DNA from: Impatiens glandulifera
Lineage: Eukaryota; Streptophyta; Magnoliopsida; Ericales; Balsaminaceae
Assembly: GCF_907164915.1 (NCBI RefSeq)
Contig: NW_025919514.1
Coordinates: 62,001 to 126,000 of the forward strand
Direction: 5' to 3'
DNA length: 64,000 nt
In this document: one piece after another, positions 1-10,635 of the stretch
Position numbering within the stretch: the first letter of the stretch is position 1
How the letters are laid out: each line of letters opens with the position of its first letter
Program-made: the position numbers and the translations under genes
The notes under the pieces: model-generated
The model's input: the letters and a program-made list of their open reading frames with translations, nothing else
Told to the model about the DNA's origin: nothing
Database searches by the model: none

Positions 1-563
1 CTCTTCTATGCCCTTTGAAGATTCTGAGAGGTAATTTGTGTCAGCAATGCACGACATTGATGACGCCTCTTTATTATGTTTGATATAACTAGGAATAAAA
101 ATGAAACAAAGCCTACATGCATTCATTAACCTTTGATATCACACTTACATCATATCAGATTAGACCTTTCAATGTGATTTTAGCTGAAATACAAAGTTTT
201 TTCAATTTCTTAGTGTTAAGATTAGATTCTATGTGGATAAATAAAACTTGTAAGTTATTAACTCTTTATTTGTACTAATTTATTAGTATAATTGTTACCA
301 ATTTAGAGTGAAAAAAATTAGCAATGAGCAAAGAGCTCAAGGGAAAGGGAAAATGACCAAAGGAACCAATCTTGCAATGAAATCAAATAAAATGGGCAAC
401 TTTGTTTGCTTCTCTTCCAACCCATTGTGGTTTGCAAGTAAGGCTTCTTTGGATGTTGTCGCTGACACACAAAAAATGCACATTATCAGTAAACTATCAC
501 AACCGCGTATAGGGAAACTAACAAGGAAAATGAACAATGAATAATACCAACGCCAGACATCTT
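1..563. other. AT-rich flank, no gene recognised
   Basis: This stretch lies downstream of the sulfate-transporter stop codon. The open frames here (for example 308-544 plus) are short, have no recognisable domain and partly overlap the antisense of the transporter's last exon region. I see no RNA gene and no transposon end. It may include the 3' UTR of the transporter remnant, but I cannot place a poly(A) site with confidence. Confidence 0.5.
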
Positions 564-1528
564 TCATGGTCCTGCAGGGGGAGAACACCTGCGAACAGCA
601 TCTGCAACAGTGAGAAACACGTTCTCCACCCCAATCAACTCTACAAAATTAGACAAATGCAGCTTCTCTGTCACAACCGGTCCAGGATTTGCTACAACAA
701 GCTGTTTTTTTGTTTCAACCCAACACAAACAAACAAACAAAAAATCAATCAATCATAAGTGTAGCCTTTCGTTACAATGATTTTATTGTTATTCAACCTA
801 GAGCTTATTTGATATTATAGGGTTATTTGGAAATAATCTTGGTTTTAGAAAGAAAAAAATAAATTGTTTGATGTAAAAACTGGGTTTTTTAAGGGTAAAA
901 TGTCTTTACAAGAAAAGGGTAATTTGGTTGATGATTTAAAAGATGAAGGGATTGATGATTGAATAAAGGGTTAGTTTTGGATTCATCAAACAAAGGACCT
1001 AATTACCTTGATTTCCTTTTTATGCAGAGACTGATGCAACGCTTCCAACCCGTGAATTCCACTAGTATCTAGGTCGGTAACAGCTACAACAAAACAAAAC
1101 AAAACAAACATCAATTCCCGAAACAACAAATGTTTTCTTAAGGGTATAACGCAAAAAACAGCAGCAGCTCTTATGCGACATCTCAGATGATCACATATTG
1201 AATTCTCTGGTCATTATCTTTAATCGGTTCTTCTTCTTCAGTAAGCCACCCCAAAGTCGTAGACAAAATTATTAATTCCCCAATGTTTATTTTCTGAAAC
1301 TAGAAAAAACAAATCAAACATTACTACCCAATTATACCTCTCTCGGATATAGTTATCATTTGAAAAATAGATCCCGGAATCAACGCAAGCAATCAACAGC
1401 CCCGGAATCCTAGATGCATCTGGATACTGCAATATATTTCTGTATACCGTAGTTCTAGGGATATTCCCTAGCAAAGCAATCCGAGGCCTAGTCACTTGTA
1501 AAAGAATTTTCGCAAACGATATGCATAC
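564..1528 (-). pseudogene. 3' end of a sulfate transporter (SULTR group 3-like), decayed
   Basis: SLC26/SULTR proteins are plasma- or plastid-membrane sulfate/H+ symporters with a C-terminal STAS domain. Only the STAS part is present. Exons read on the minus strand: 1528-1338 (residues ISFAKILLQVTRPR, then LGNIPRTTVYRNILQYPDA and SGIYFSNDNYIRER), about 1258-1175 (WLTEEEEPIKDND), 1083-1007 (AVTDLDTSGIHGLEALHQSL) and 701-564 (VVANPGPVVTEKLHLSNF, then ELIG and FLTVADAV, ending PPAGP and TGA). GT or AG borders are visible at 1337, 1084, 1006 and 702. The second exon has an apparent extra T that puts a stop just after VII and lacks a clean acceptor, so I call it a pseudogene. All transmembrane exons are absent; their place upstream is taken by UPF2 exons on the same strand. 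Confidence 0.82.
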
Positions 1529-1631
1529 CTGAAGATAGATTTTTCTACATGTTCAAAATTATGCTTCAAAATGCTAAAGATATGAGTAATGATACTCATT
1601 TTGCAGGTTAGAGAAATTACAAAATGACTAC

Positions 1632-4600
1632 CTGATGTAAAGGAGGGCGGACTTTAGAAACCCTTGCTGATCGTTCAGGTGGTTTGCAGAGATAATAAAC
1701 ATTTTTTAAAAGAGTGCTGTGATGAGGATCCAGATTCTTGACATTTTTCAACCGCATCAAAATTTCCAACATATTGGCCATTCGCACAGAAGTTTCAGGA
1801 GATCGATAGAGAAATTGTCTGCAGGTCTCAAGGAGATTACATGCAACATCTATGTTATGATGCGAAAAATCATCCAAACAAGTCTGTAGAGGGAATATTA
1901 CGCTGAATATGAGAAAAAGGATAAGATGAACAAGTACTTTATTGCATTAAAATGAACTTTTATGTAACAGAATTATCAGGAAACATGATAAATGTAGGAA
2001 AAGTAATGAAAGCTACAGTTCCAAGTTAAAATAAAGATGAGACCATGTACATTTCTCACTTACCTTCAAACAGCCGAACACTAATCCAGGTGAAGCAATT
2101 TTGAATTTGCAGAGCTCCCCAATAAAGAGAATATTACGTATTTTTGTTTCAATATTCATTTGATCCTGGCAAAATAAAATTTTAATTTCAGTGTAACTAA
2201 AATTTTCAAAGAAGAAAGCAACAAACTACTAAACAAACCTTCTTATTTATCAGAGAGTTGAACTCTTCCTCCAGCAGTTGTAAGAGCATGAAAGAAACAT
2301 CTTTTATACAAGTGGATAGTGTGGCAACCATACGAGAGCAGTACGGAAGCAGTTCAAGAGATGTCCTGGGAACATTGAACAAGGCTCTCACAAGCTTGAT
2401 TTTGAATTCAAATAACAAAATTCTACCTGGAAAATAGAAAATGCATATTTACCAAAATCTTCACGAACAAACTAGATGTATTCACAGTAGAAAAATTATA
2501 TAAAGAGAAAAGACAAGGCTGGAACAGATGGTTATAGTTAATTGATCAATTAGATCTCGGCTCACACATCCTGGCAGCCTCTGCAACATACCATCCAAGT
2601 TTGTCCCCTCTAGTCCTTTAAGTTTCTCCTTTTCATTTTCTATTTTTCTTTCAGCATCTTTGTCTTTTCCTTTCTCTTTTTCAGGATCCTTACACTTTTC
2701 CTTTTCTTTTGCATCTTTGTCTTTGGCTTTCTCATTGTTCCCCTCCTGAACAGCTGCAGCTTCACGGGAAGCCTCTACAGGTTCTTGGCTAACGCTCTAA
2801 CTTTGGTCTGGCTCATGTGAATCCTATATGTATACATATTAAAGTTAAGAAAAATAAAATCAATACTTACTCGTATATTACACTATACATATTTTTCATT
2901 ATTTATAGACGTTAGGTGGAAGCAACAAGTGGAACAGAAAAAAAAAAAAAGAAAAAAAAAGCTGATTGGAATGAAATATCAAATCTTCCTTGACTAGGTT
3001 CAACATCATAAAATCTCATTCAAACAACCAAACCTTGCAGATATCTTATTTGTATGGCCAGGTAGTGACAATTTTAACATCTCACATACATTTCAAACTG
3101 CTAAGTAGATTGCAAAAAGGATTTGCAAGCTGTGTTCAGAGAACAATTATGACAAGGTTTAAATGGATGCCACTAATTTATCATTCGCATCACTGTAATA
3201 TGTGTCAAAACATTAGGATAGAATGTTTAAAATGGTATTGCAGGTACACTCCATGTATTACACACAAAGAAATATTATGATACAAGTATATATGACATAG
3301 TTGTTGGAGCTTAAATAAAATAGAAATGAGTTCCTTACAGATGGTTTCTCTTGTGACTTCGGAGAATGGTTATTAGCCTTGGGTTCTGCTTCTCCCAGAA
3401 GCACAGCTGGAACAAAAGCTCTGATATAGAATAAAATAAGTGCTTAATGACTCAATATTGTAGCTTAAAAACTCATTCGAAGAAAGCAACAGGAGAAAAT
3501 CATCATGCAACTCCTTGTTCAAGAAAAAGGCAATAAACATTAGGCATAACAATCTGATGGCACAAACCTAAGGTCAGGCAAGCTTTCATAAAATGCTTTG
3601 GTGTCTTCATCAGAATTTGGTAATGATGATTCCCCCACAGTAGTAACCCTGGTTGTGTGGCCATCCTCTGGCATTACTGTAGGTTCCATGTCAAGAGCTT
3701 CTGCCAATCTGAAACAAACAATTTTTTTGGGTGGGGTAGAGAGTTAATAGTGTGAAAGCACGAGTAGTATACTTCTTTTAGATTGAAGAATCTCGTGAAT
3801 CCATAAAGCACAGTTGGAAAGAATACAAGGGGAAGAACAAATGGATAACCAACAGGAAAGTGAAAGTGCACAGCCTGATTGGACTACTATTAAAAGAAGG
3901 AATGTTGACATTAGTTAGGAAACCCAATCAATGATAAAACAAATAAAGTAGCTTACAATATCGATTCTTCCAGAGAAATTTCTACTTGCTGAGTATGAAT
4001 AAATCTCATTTAAACACTTGTTTGACAAATATAAATTGGGATTTAATCTAAAATCCTTTTACAAATAAATATTATTTTAATTAATTTTTAAAAAAAAGGA
4101 TGAAGCCTTAATTAATAAATTTTTAAGTACTTTATTAATGAATGTACAGTCCAAAACCATATTTTATTTTTAAATATTATATTTCTTTTTATTTAATAAT
4201 TTATAAATATTTTATCATATATAAAGTAATCCAAAACAAACAACTAAGAACAAAGTTAGTAACAACTTCCAGAACAAACTTCTTAATAGAAAATAATTGT
4301 TTCTAACGAAAATGAAGGCTTCAAAAGTCACAATAGTGGCAGGACAAAATATTTGTCAGGAGACAAAAAGAAAGGTAAGAAGAGGAATACTGGGTCAAAA
4401 CAGAAAGTCGTAATCAGTTTAAAAGAGGAATACTTAATCAAATGTTGCACATATTCAGATTAAGAGGTCAATCATAACCTGGTTCCAAGGGATTCACCAT
4501 GGACTATAAAATTAAATTGAAGTGTTGTGCATATGAAGAAAAGCATAACAACTAGTAGCCAATATCTTTTAGAAGTGGAACGCAATTTAGTAACTTACGC

Positions 4601-6870
4601 TGATACACCTCGTTGCAGATGATCATAAGCTCGTCGCAACTTATCATACGTTGATGCATTTTCATCATTTAATTCACCTTTGGCATTTAGAATCTTGGCA
4701 CTTTCTTGCTCCATTTGGCGAAGTGACTTGATGTCAAAGTGAAAGAAAAAATATAACATCAATAGCAGCAGTTTAATGGATATTTTATGTACGGAAGGTA
4801 GATGAGGTAAGCATATTCGACAATTAATGGATCTGCATTGCATAAGAAGCATTTCTAATAGTACTCATTACTAGAACTAACATAGAAACCAATTAATAAA
4901 ATTGATGCCTTACAGCGTGCTCTGACAGAAGAAGTTCTGCAGCAGAATCATGATGTGAATGAAATGCCTTCCTGAAAAATTTCTTCTGATCTGCTGTGAT
5001 ATTAAGGTCCTTGGAAAACTGAAATAACAGAATATGAACACAAGGAAAGAAATGAAACATGTGAATTTTGGGTACTACAAAGCTGTGAGCTAATAATTCA
5101 CTAGAAAGAAATAATAAGTATGCAACTTAAGTTCAGTGGCTAAGTGTCCAGCCGCATTTGTAGTTGGAGGTTACTCAACTAAAAGACCCTCTCTGGCCCA
5201 CTATATTAATAGCTGATAAAATTATGTAAGAAACAACAATGACATCTCCATCATTAAACCTTCAATCATTGATAAATTAGTCAAAATGCACTTTTGCAGG
5301 AGACACCAAAAAGAGCCAGTTGTAATTATTTAAGTATGGGATGAGACATCAAACTGCTCACTTAAACAGACGAGTTAAGAAAAATTTTCAGTCACCTCAT
5401 CAAGTACTTGTTGTCCTGACAGTGGAAGTCCAAGGAAGGTTCTCCCTTGTCGAGCAAAGCTGGCAAGAAGAGACAGATTCGTCTGTGTTGCCTCACGGTC
5501 CTTAAAATGCTCCATACTGGTAAGATCCTTGATGATATTAACAAAAATACTACAATCGTCTATTACTCTAACAAAGTACAGCTCCAGGAGGAGCTTTAAT
5601 GTGTTACGCTTCTTCATCGCTCTTAAGTTCTTGTCTGCCTCCAAATCATCACTAGATTTTCCAGGAAAGAAGATTTTCAGCAGGCACTGAACCAAACTTG
5701 GTGATAAATCCTTGAACCTTTGATGAAGCAGCGAACAAATCTACGAAATGATAACAAACATTACCAAAGGGGGGCACAAAAGATAATGTATGTGGAATTG
5801 AAAAATAGAAACACAAAACTGCTAAATCCATTCACATGTCTCAAGTTTCTACATCTCATGTGGTCCAACAAATCAAGGTCCGGGTAAAAAGTGTAAAGTG
5901 ATCCACCTAACACTAGACATGTTGAATGGTAAGAGACATGTAAGATGAATAAAAACCCAACAAACTGAAAGAACTAGCTAGGACTGGTATGTGACTCAGC
6001 ATGCCAGATGACTACAATAGCTTAGCACTTTCCCAGTCTATATGACCATATTATCTCTCTAAAATCCACTATAGAATCAGCTGCTTCGAGTTGAATTGTG
6101 TGGTCGAAGGGTATAAAACAGATGATAGTAAACTAGTCGTGTTTATTGATATTTTAAAAGGAATACACTGACAAAAGGAAACAACATATATGTAGTAACA
6201 TTTCTCGGCGGTACATTCGTGCAGCAGAGCATGGCTGAAAACCATAAAGAAAAATAACAAAATGCTTTATTGAATAATATGAGCATTCAGTTTATGGAGA
6301 TATATTTAGAGAAATCTAGGATGCAATTATCGAGCAAGATAAAATGCTAACAAATTCAAATGGACTCAACCACTCTAAGATTTATTCTACATCTGAATGA
6401 TTGAAAAACCCTAGGACCATAGGAACTTTTAATAGTTTGAGATCATGAATAATTGTTCATAGGCAAGTTTTTTCCAAAGAACCATGGGATTTAAGGATTA
6501 TCTATAACAGAAATTTAGCATTTCAAACTTATATAAGCCAACACTGACCTTAAACAAAAAGGACAAAATGTTCTCCTACATTCACTAAAATATCTCTAAA
6601 GTAAAGCTATACACAGTAAGATTCTGTTTCATAAGAGAATGAGTTACTACAGCTGCAAACTACCATAACATACTTATTTATCTAATCACCTGAACAGCAG
6701 CTTGAATATCAGAAGACCGTAGCTTTGCCTCACTGATGGCTGTCACTGCTTCAGTAACAAATTTGCTCAAGTTGACATTTCCCAACTCATCCATCAAACT
6801 GTCTCGCTGTTCTTCATTAATCTGCTTAAGTTTCTTAATAACTGCTGTATTGCGTTTTATACTGGAATCT
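1632..6870 (-). pseudogene. UPF2: UPF2 (nonsense-mediated decay factor), internal fragment, copy A
   Basis: UPF2 bridges UPF1 and UPF3 in nonsense-mediated mRNA decay and has three MIF4G domains. Minus-strand exons: about 6870-6690 (LDSSIKRNTAVIKKLKQ), 5740-5396 (first MIF4G; ICSLLHQRFKD, LLKIFFPGKS, TLKLLLELYFV, FARQGRTFLGLPLSGQQ), 5018-4914 (DLNITADQKKFFRKAF), 4726-4599 (LRQMEQESAKILNAKGEL), 3708-3568 (LAEALDMEPTVMPEDG), 3420-3339 (AFVPAVLLGEAEPKA), about 2826-2545 (acidic/Lys-rich linker, then LQRLPGCVSRDLIDQLT), 2426-2239 (ALFNVPRTSLELL), 2165-2064 (DQMNIETKIRN) and 1883-1632 (second MIF4G, ending KVRPPLHQ). Most GT-AG borders are intact. The linker exon has an in-frame TAG at 2799-2797 and no donor after DQLT. 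The 2426 exon has a frameshift before LVRALF. The first two coding exons and everything after the 1632 exon are missing. The family is about 1200 residues long in Arabidopsis. Confidence 0.9.
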
Positions 6871-7654
6871 AATGTCAATGAAAAATGCTGTCTGTAATTA
6901 GTCAACACAACAACCACATCAATATGATATACTTTAGATTCTAAAAACACAATTAGCAGAAAACATTGAACAAATTACAGTAACTAAACTTCATAGATAG
7001 TTTCAAAATTTTCATTTGTTAGAGTAAAGAAGGTTCAAGTAGAAAAATTATAGTACGCTTTATTTTATTCAGTAAAATCAGAAAGATCCCATGCACCTAT
7101 TACCAATGAGATAGGATGGAGAGATGTTAATGTCACTATTGGGAGGGTGAATAAAGAATAAGCATGAAGTAAAATAGTCATTGAAATCGTGAAAAGACCA
7201 AATCACATCTGCAAGAACACTATAACACCTGGAAAAAAACTTATCAAATACCATCTTCTTAAACACAATTATAGGCTAAAACTTGTAAGAAAGGCTACAA
7301 GAACACCTTCCAATATACCAACCCAGAGTAGCTCAAGGAAGTAAGAGTCTTTGGACATAAGAGGTTAAGATCTCAAGTTTGATTCACACTTAAACACCTT
7401 GATTGAAGTGTTGGAGCATTGACAGTGGTTTGTTGTGCTAGCCACCTTCAGGGAAAACTAAAATCTGGTCTAAAAAATCTTCCAATATAGTAATATTAAC
7501 ATCCATCCAAAATCTTCACTTTTGTTAGAGATTTGGGTCTTTGAGAAGTTACAGGTCATCATGGGCTACTAACAAAAGAATAATTTTAGATGATGTTACA
7601 ATGAGTGTATTAAATAGGGCCATTTGAGCCTTTCTCATATTGTTATTAGCTGTA
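6871..7654. other. UPF2 intron remnant, no gene
   Basis: This is the intron upstream of the exon encoding LDSSIKRN. It aligns with about 42250-43015 and again in part with about 44350-44810. Homology to the other copy stops near 7635, after a stretch reading GAGCCTTTCT. About 25 bases with no counterpart follow before the 7655 repeat. In the other copy the intron continues to the exon encoding QSNLNPERP, which is absent here. Confidence 0.7.
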
Positions 7655-8285
7655 ATCTAAAACACTTGTTTGGTAAATATAAATTGGGATTTAATCTAAA
7701 ATCGTTTTACAAATTAATATTATTTTAATTAATTTTTTAAAAAAAGGATGAAGCCTTGATTAATAAATTTTTAAGTACTTTATTAATGAATGTACAGTCC
7801 AAAACCATATTTTATTTTTAAAAATTACATTTCTTTTTATTTAATAATTTATAAATATTTTATCATATATAAACTAATCCAAAACAAACAACTTCCAGAA
7901 CAAACTTCTTAATAGAAAATAACTGTTTCTAACGAAAATGAAGGCTTCAACAGTCACAATAGTGGCAGGACAAAATATTTGTCAGGAGACAAAAAGAAAG
8001 GTAAGAAGAGGAATACTGGGTCAAAACAGAAAGTTGTAATCAGTTTAAAAGAGGAATACTTAATCAAATGTTGCACATATTCAGATTAAGAGGTCAATCA
8101 TAACCTGGTTCCAAGGAATTCACCATGGACTATAAAATTAAATTGAAGTGTTGTGCATATGAAGAAAAGTATAACAACTAGTAGCCAATATCTTTTGGAA
8201 GTGGAACGCAATTTAATAACTTACGCTGATACACCTCGATGCAGATGATCATAAGCTCGTCGCAACTTCTCATACGTTGATGCAT
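7655..8285 (-). repeat. Second copy of UPF2 intron/exon segment 4008-4665
   Basis: This segment repeats 4008-4665, including the 5' part of an AT-rich intron and the 3' half of the exon encoding LRRAYDHL. The copy has a 20-odd base deletion between two AACAACT direct repeats (near 7885 compared with 4242-4268) and scattered substitutions. It ends at 8282-8285 with GCAT, which both UPF2 (4658-4661 region) and the MULE (47918-47921 region) share at the fusion point. It replaces the first UPF2 exons that would be expected here. The AT-rich core (TTGTTTG ... CAAACAA ends) could be an old MITE, but homology extends well beyond it. Confidence 0.85.
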
Positions 8286-9584
8286 GTTTCCTTGTTATGG
8301 CATTGACCACCGCATGAGATGCACAGTCTCTATTCCTTACGAGGCTCTCCTTGTGATGGCCTACGCTTTGTTGTTTTCCGTCCTTTTTTAATCTTGATAG
8401 GGAGTTTTAGGCACACTCGTTCCTTGATATTTTCCCGAATATCCTAAGAACTTTCAATGTAAACTGGATAACATATCTCCGCATATGTATTGCACCACGC
8501 TTCAATTAAGTAAAATCTGGAAAATGTGATTTAAGTCATAAATTCAATCTTAGAATTAAACAACTAACTACATTGTGATTTAAGTAAATTCTCTAATCTT
8601 GAGAAACACTCATAGGGAACAGATTTCCGGGAACGGGCAGCAGCCAAGGCATGTGTACAAGGAAGACCAGATACATCAAATATCCTATAAGTACATGTCC
8701 GAGCTTGAAAGTCAACTTGAAAAAATCATATTCACCGTCATGCACATGGAACTGGAATCGGTTAAGCGGATTAATATTGTAGAATATTGCCTTCTCGGCT
8801 TGGTCACGTAAGAACTTTTCATAATATGGAGATAAACGTTATGTGTGATTGAAAAAAATTTCTCTTCTTTGATGAAATCATACTTGTATTGTGAATCTTA
8901 AATAGTTAGTTAAGGTTGATATATAATATTTTCTAGCATCCCTGCTCTAACTATTAAAGCTCTCGACGTAATTGTCTGTCATTTGACTATATCGCGAACC
9001 GGGAAAAAAAGCACGACTCCATCTCTCAAGTCCTATTTGTTTCAGATAGGCAACAATCCGAGGGTCCTTAGCCTTGATCTATCAAAATGCTGATGGAATT
9101 GTGACATATGTATGCGCGAGAGGCCATATCAAACTCAAGGTGACAATTATCGATTTTAAATTTGGCCATAATATTCATTTTCATGTAGTATGTGCATGCA
9201 CCGTGATGTGCTTCTGGAAAAAACCGAAGACAAGACATTGACAATACTTGGATATTTATCGGATACGAAGACGAGATCCAGGACTAATCCAATTGTCACT
9301 CTTAGTTGTTGCATAAAACATGTCCAAGAGTTATTATTCTCCAAATCAACGACGCCAAAAGCAGCGGGATATAGTTGTTCATTCGCAACCAATAGTTGAC
9401 CTCTAACCTTGTGCTTAAGAAAGCTAGCATCAATGCACAATACAGGACGACAACAACTTCTGAAACCCCTAATTGAGACGCCTAAGGACATGAACATATA
9501 CCTGAAGTGGCCATGCTCATCTGTCTGAATGTCAGTTATGGTACATGGGTTATTCTTTGCCAACATGAACATGAACATGAACAT
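8282..9584 (-). mobile_element. MULE, internal left arm, copy A (truncated)
   Basis: This is transposase coding sequence of a Mutator-like element, cut at 8285 inside the C-terminal zinc knuckle and at 9584 by the plus-strand copia. The missing left end (TIR and DUF1985-like gene) is preserved only in the other copy (45929-47921). The right arm lies beyond the copia at 36284-39163. Confidence 0.85.
8286..9584 (-). pseudogene. MULE transposase, core to C-terminus, copy A
   Basis: MuDR-type transposases cut and integrate element ends with a DDE nuclease. Minus-strand order: core 9584-9156 with RPVLCIDASFLK (first Asp), AAFGVVDLENNNSWTCF and LVFVSDKYPSIVN (second Asp); then about 9090-8930 with LERWSRAFFPGSRYSQMTDN and VESFNS followed by a stop; then about 8730-8590 a SWIM zinc finger, RTCTY...DVSGLPCTHALAAARSRK, where the second Cys of the CxC pair reads Tyr; then about 8400-8287 the start of a CX2CX4HX4C knuckle (CISCGGQCHNKETC). 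Several stops and frameshifts separate these blocks, so it is dead. The N-terminus is found at 36494-36724. The repeat of Met-Phe codons at the 5' edge comes from a CATGAA microsatellite (9565-9583). Confidence 0.87.
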
Positions 9585-10367
9585 TATTCTTTGCCCACGT
9601 TGTATCTAGAGTACAACACAATATTAGAGGATATTTGGCGCACTACCTGTCTTGTACGACCACGATCCCAATGCTCAGAGTCTGATGTACTGTCGTACTA
9701 TTGGTGACCGTTCAACGGACACATGCCACATGTTCTAGAAGAAGATTCGACTGTTGGAGCACTTCAAGTATAAATTACTACTCAAGGACAACGGACGAAC
9801 TGCCTCTCGAAGTGATTTTTGCCCTTAATATACCATTGCTTAAGCTCCATCTCTGATTATCCAATATCTCTCAAGCTCAAGCATAAACTACTCACTATCT
9901 CACTGTGTGATTACTCTATAATTAGTATACTATCTTTTTTGTGTGAAATCTCAATGTTGTAAGTTGAATAGAGGGTGTTTTGTTCAACAGAGAGTTAACT
10001 ATAAGTTTATAAGTTTTGTTAAGTCCTGTAGTTTCTAACTGGATTTGTGTAGTGTGTTCTATACAAATCAAAGCCTTTTAGTGAATATCCTTCCGGTTGT
10101 GGAAGAAGGGGTGACGTAGGAGTTTTATCTCCGAACATCCATAAAACTCCCTATGTTCTTTACTTTCTGCCATTTACATTCATCTGTCTAAAGCTTCAAA
10201 TCCAACAAACGGCATCGCACTTGAATTGAACTTGTTTAAGAGTCTGTAAAGATTTGCGAAGAATATAAACAGATCTTAATCCCTCACATGATTAATATCG
10301 AATTGAAGTGTGTAAACTATTAACAATAGCCAGTCCATAGTCTCTATTGTCGACATTGATCATAACA
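9585..10367 (+). repeat. Truncated 5' LTR of the plus-strand copia
   Basis: The segment matches 35780-36283 of the 3' LTR, including CCCACGTTGTATCT near 9596, the TATA box TATAAAT at 9769-9775 and the end GATCATAACA. The U3 part carrying the hairpin array has been lost at 9585. Positions 9957-10290 are present here, but in the 3' LTR they are replaced by a short block of hairpin units (36138-36210). Confidence 0.83.
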
Positions 10368-10369
10368 AG

Positions 10370-10382
10370 TGGTATTAGAGCC
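10370..10382 (+). promoter_or_regulatory. tRNA-iMet primer-binding site of the plus-strand copia
   Basis: The sequence TGGTATTAGAGCC begins two bases after the LTR end and matches the usual plant copia PBS TGGTATCAGAGC with one change. The start of gag follows (ATG at about 10420) and is cut off near 10444. Confidence 0.85.
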
Positions 10383-10444
10383 TCGTCTTCTATTCTCAAG
10401 CATCATAAGATCCGAAATCATGTTTATGGCTGCCACAAACAAGT

Positions 10445-10635
10445 GGTATTTTATTGCTTTTCAATGTTTTTATTTTCAATGCTTTATCTTCGTCAAACAC
10501 CCCATGAATAGGACTAGCCCCTTGCATAATGATTAAGATTTTCTCACACAAGTAAAAGGGTTCTGAACTCAGAACAAAAACGTAACAATCCTTCAAACAT
10601 CAACTGGTCAATTACTTAAGAGTAGAGACTATCTG
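10445..10635 (+). repeat. Gypsy 5' LTR remnant, first part
   Basis: It matches 31810-31980 in the 3' LTR (CAATGCTTTATCTTCGT, then TGAATAGGACTAGC, then GATTAAGATTTTCTCACACA). Roughly 3.2 kb of LTR that should precede it is missing. The last five bases, ATCTG (10631-10635), are the left target-site duplication of the minus-strand copia. Confidence 0.83.

Noticed and set aside
308..544. 78-codon frame at the left edge
   Set aside because: No domain, no neighbouring support and length compatible with chance in this sequence.
780..1000. Possible MITE (TTATTTGATATTATAGG ... TTCATCAAACAAAGG)
   Set aside because: Terminal inverted repeats are weak and no TSD could be found; could be ordinary intron sequence of the transporter.
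8599..8811. 70-codon plus-strand frame, also at 48240-48452
   Set aside because: Antisense of the MULE SWIM zinc-finger region, which reads sensibly on the minus strand.
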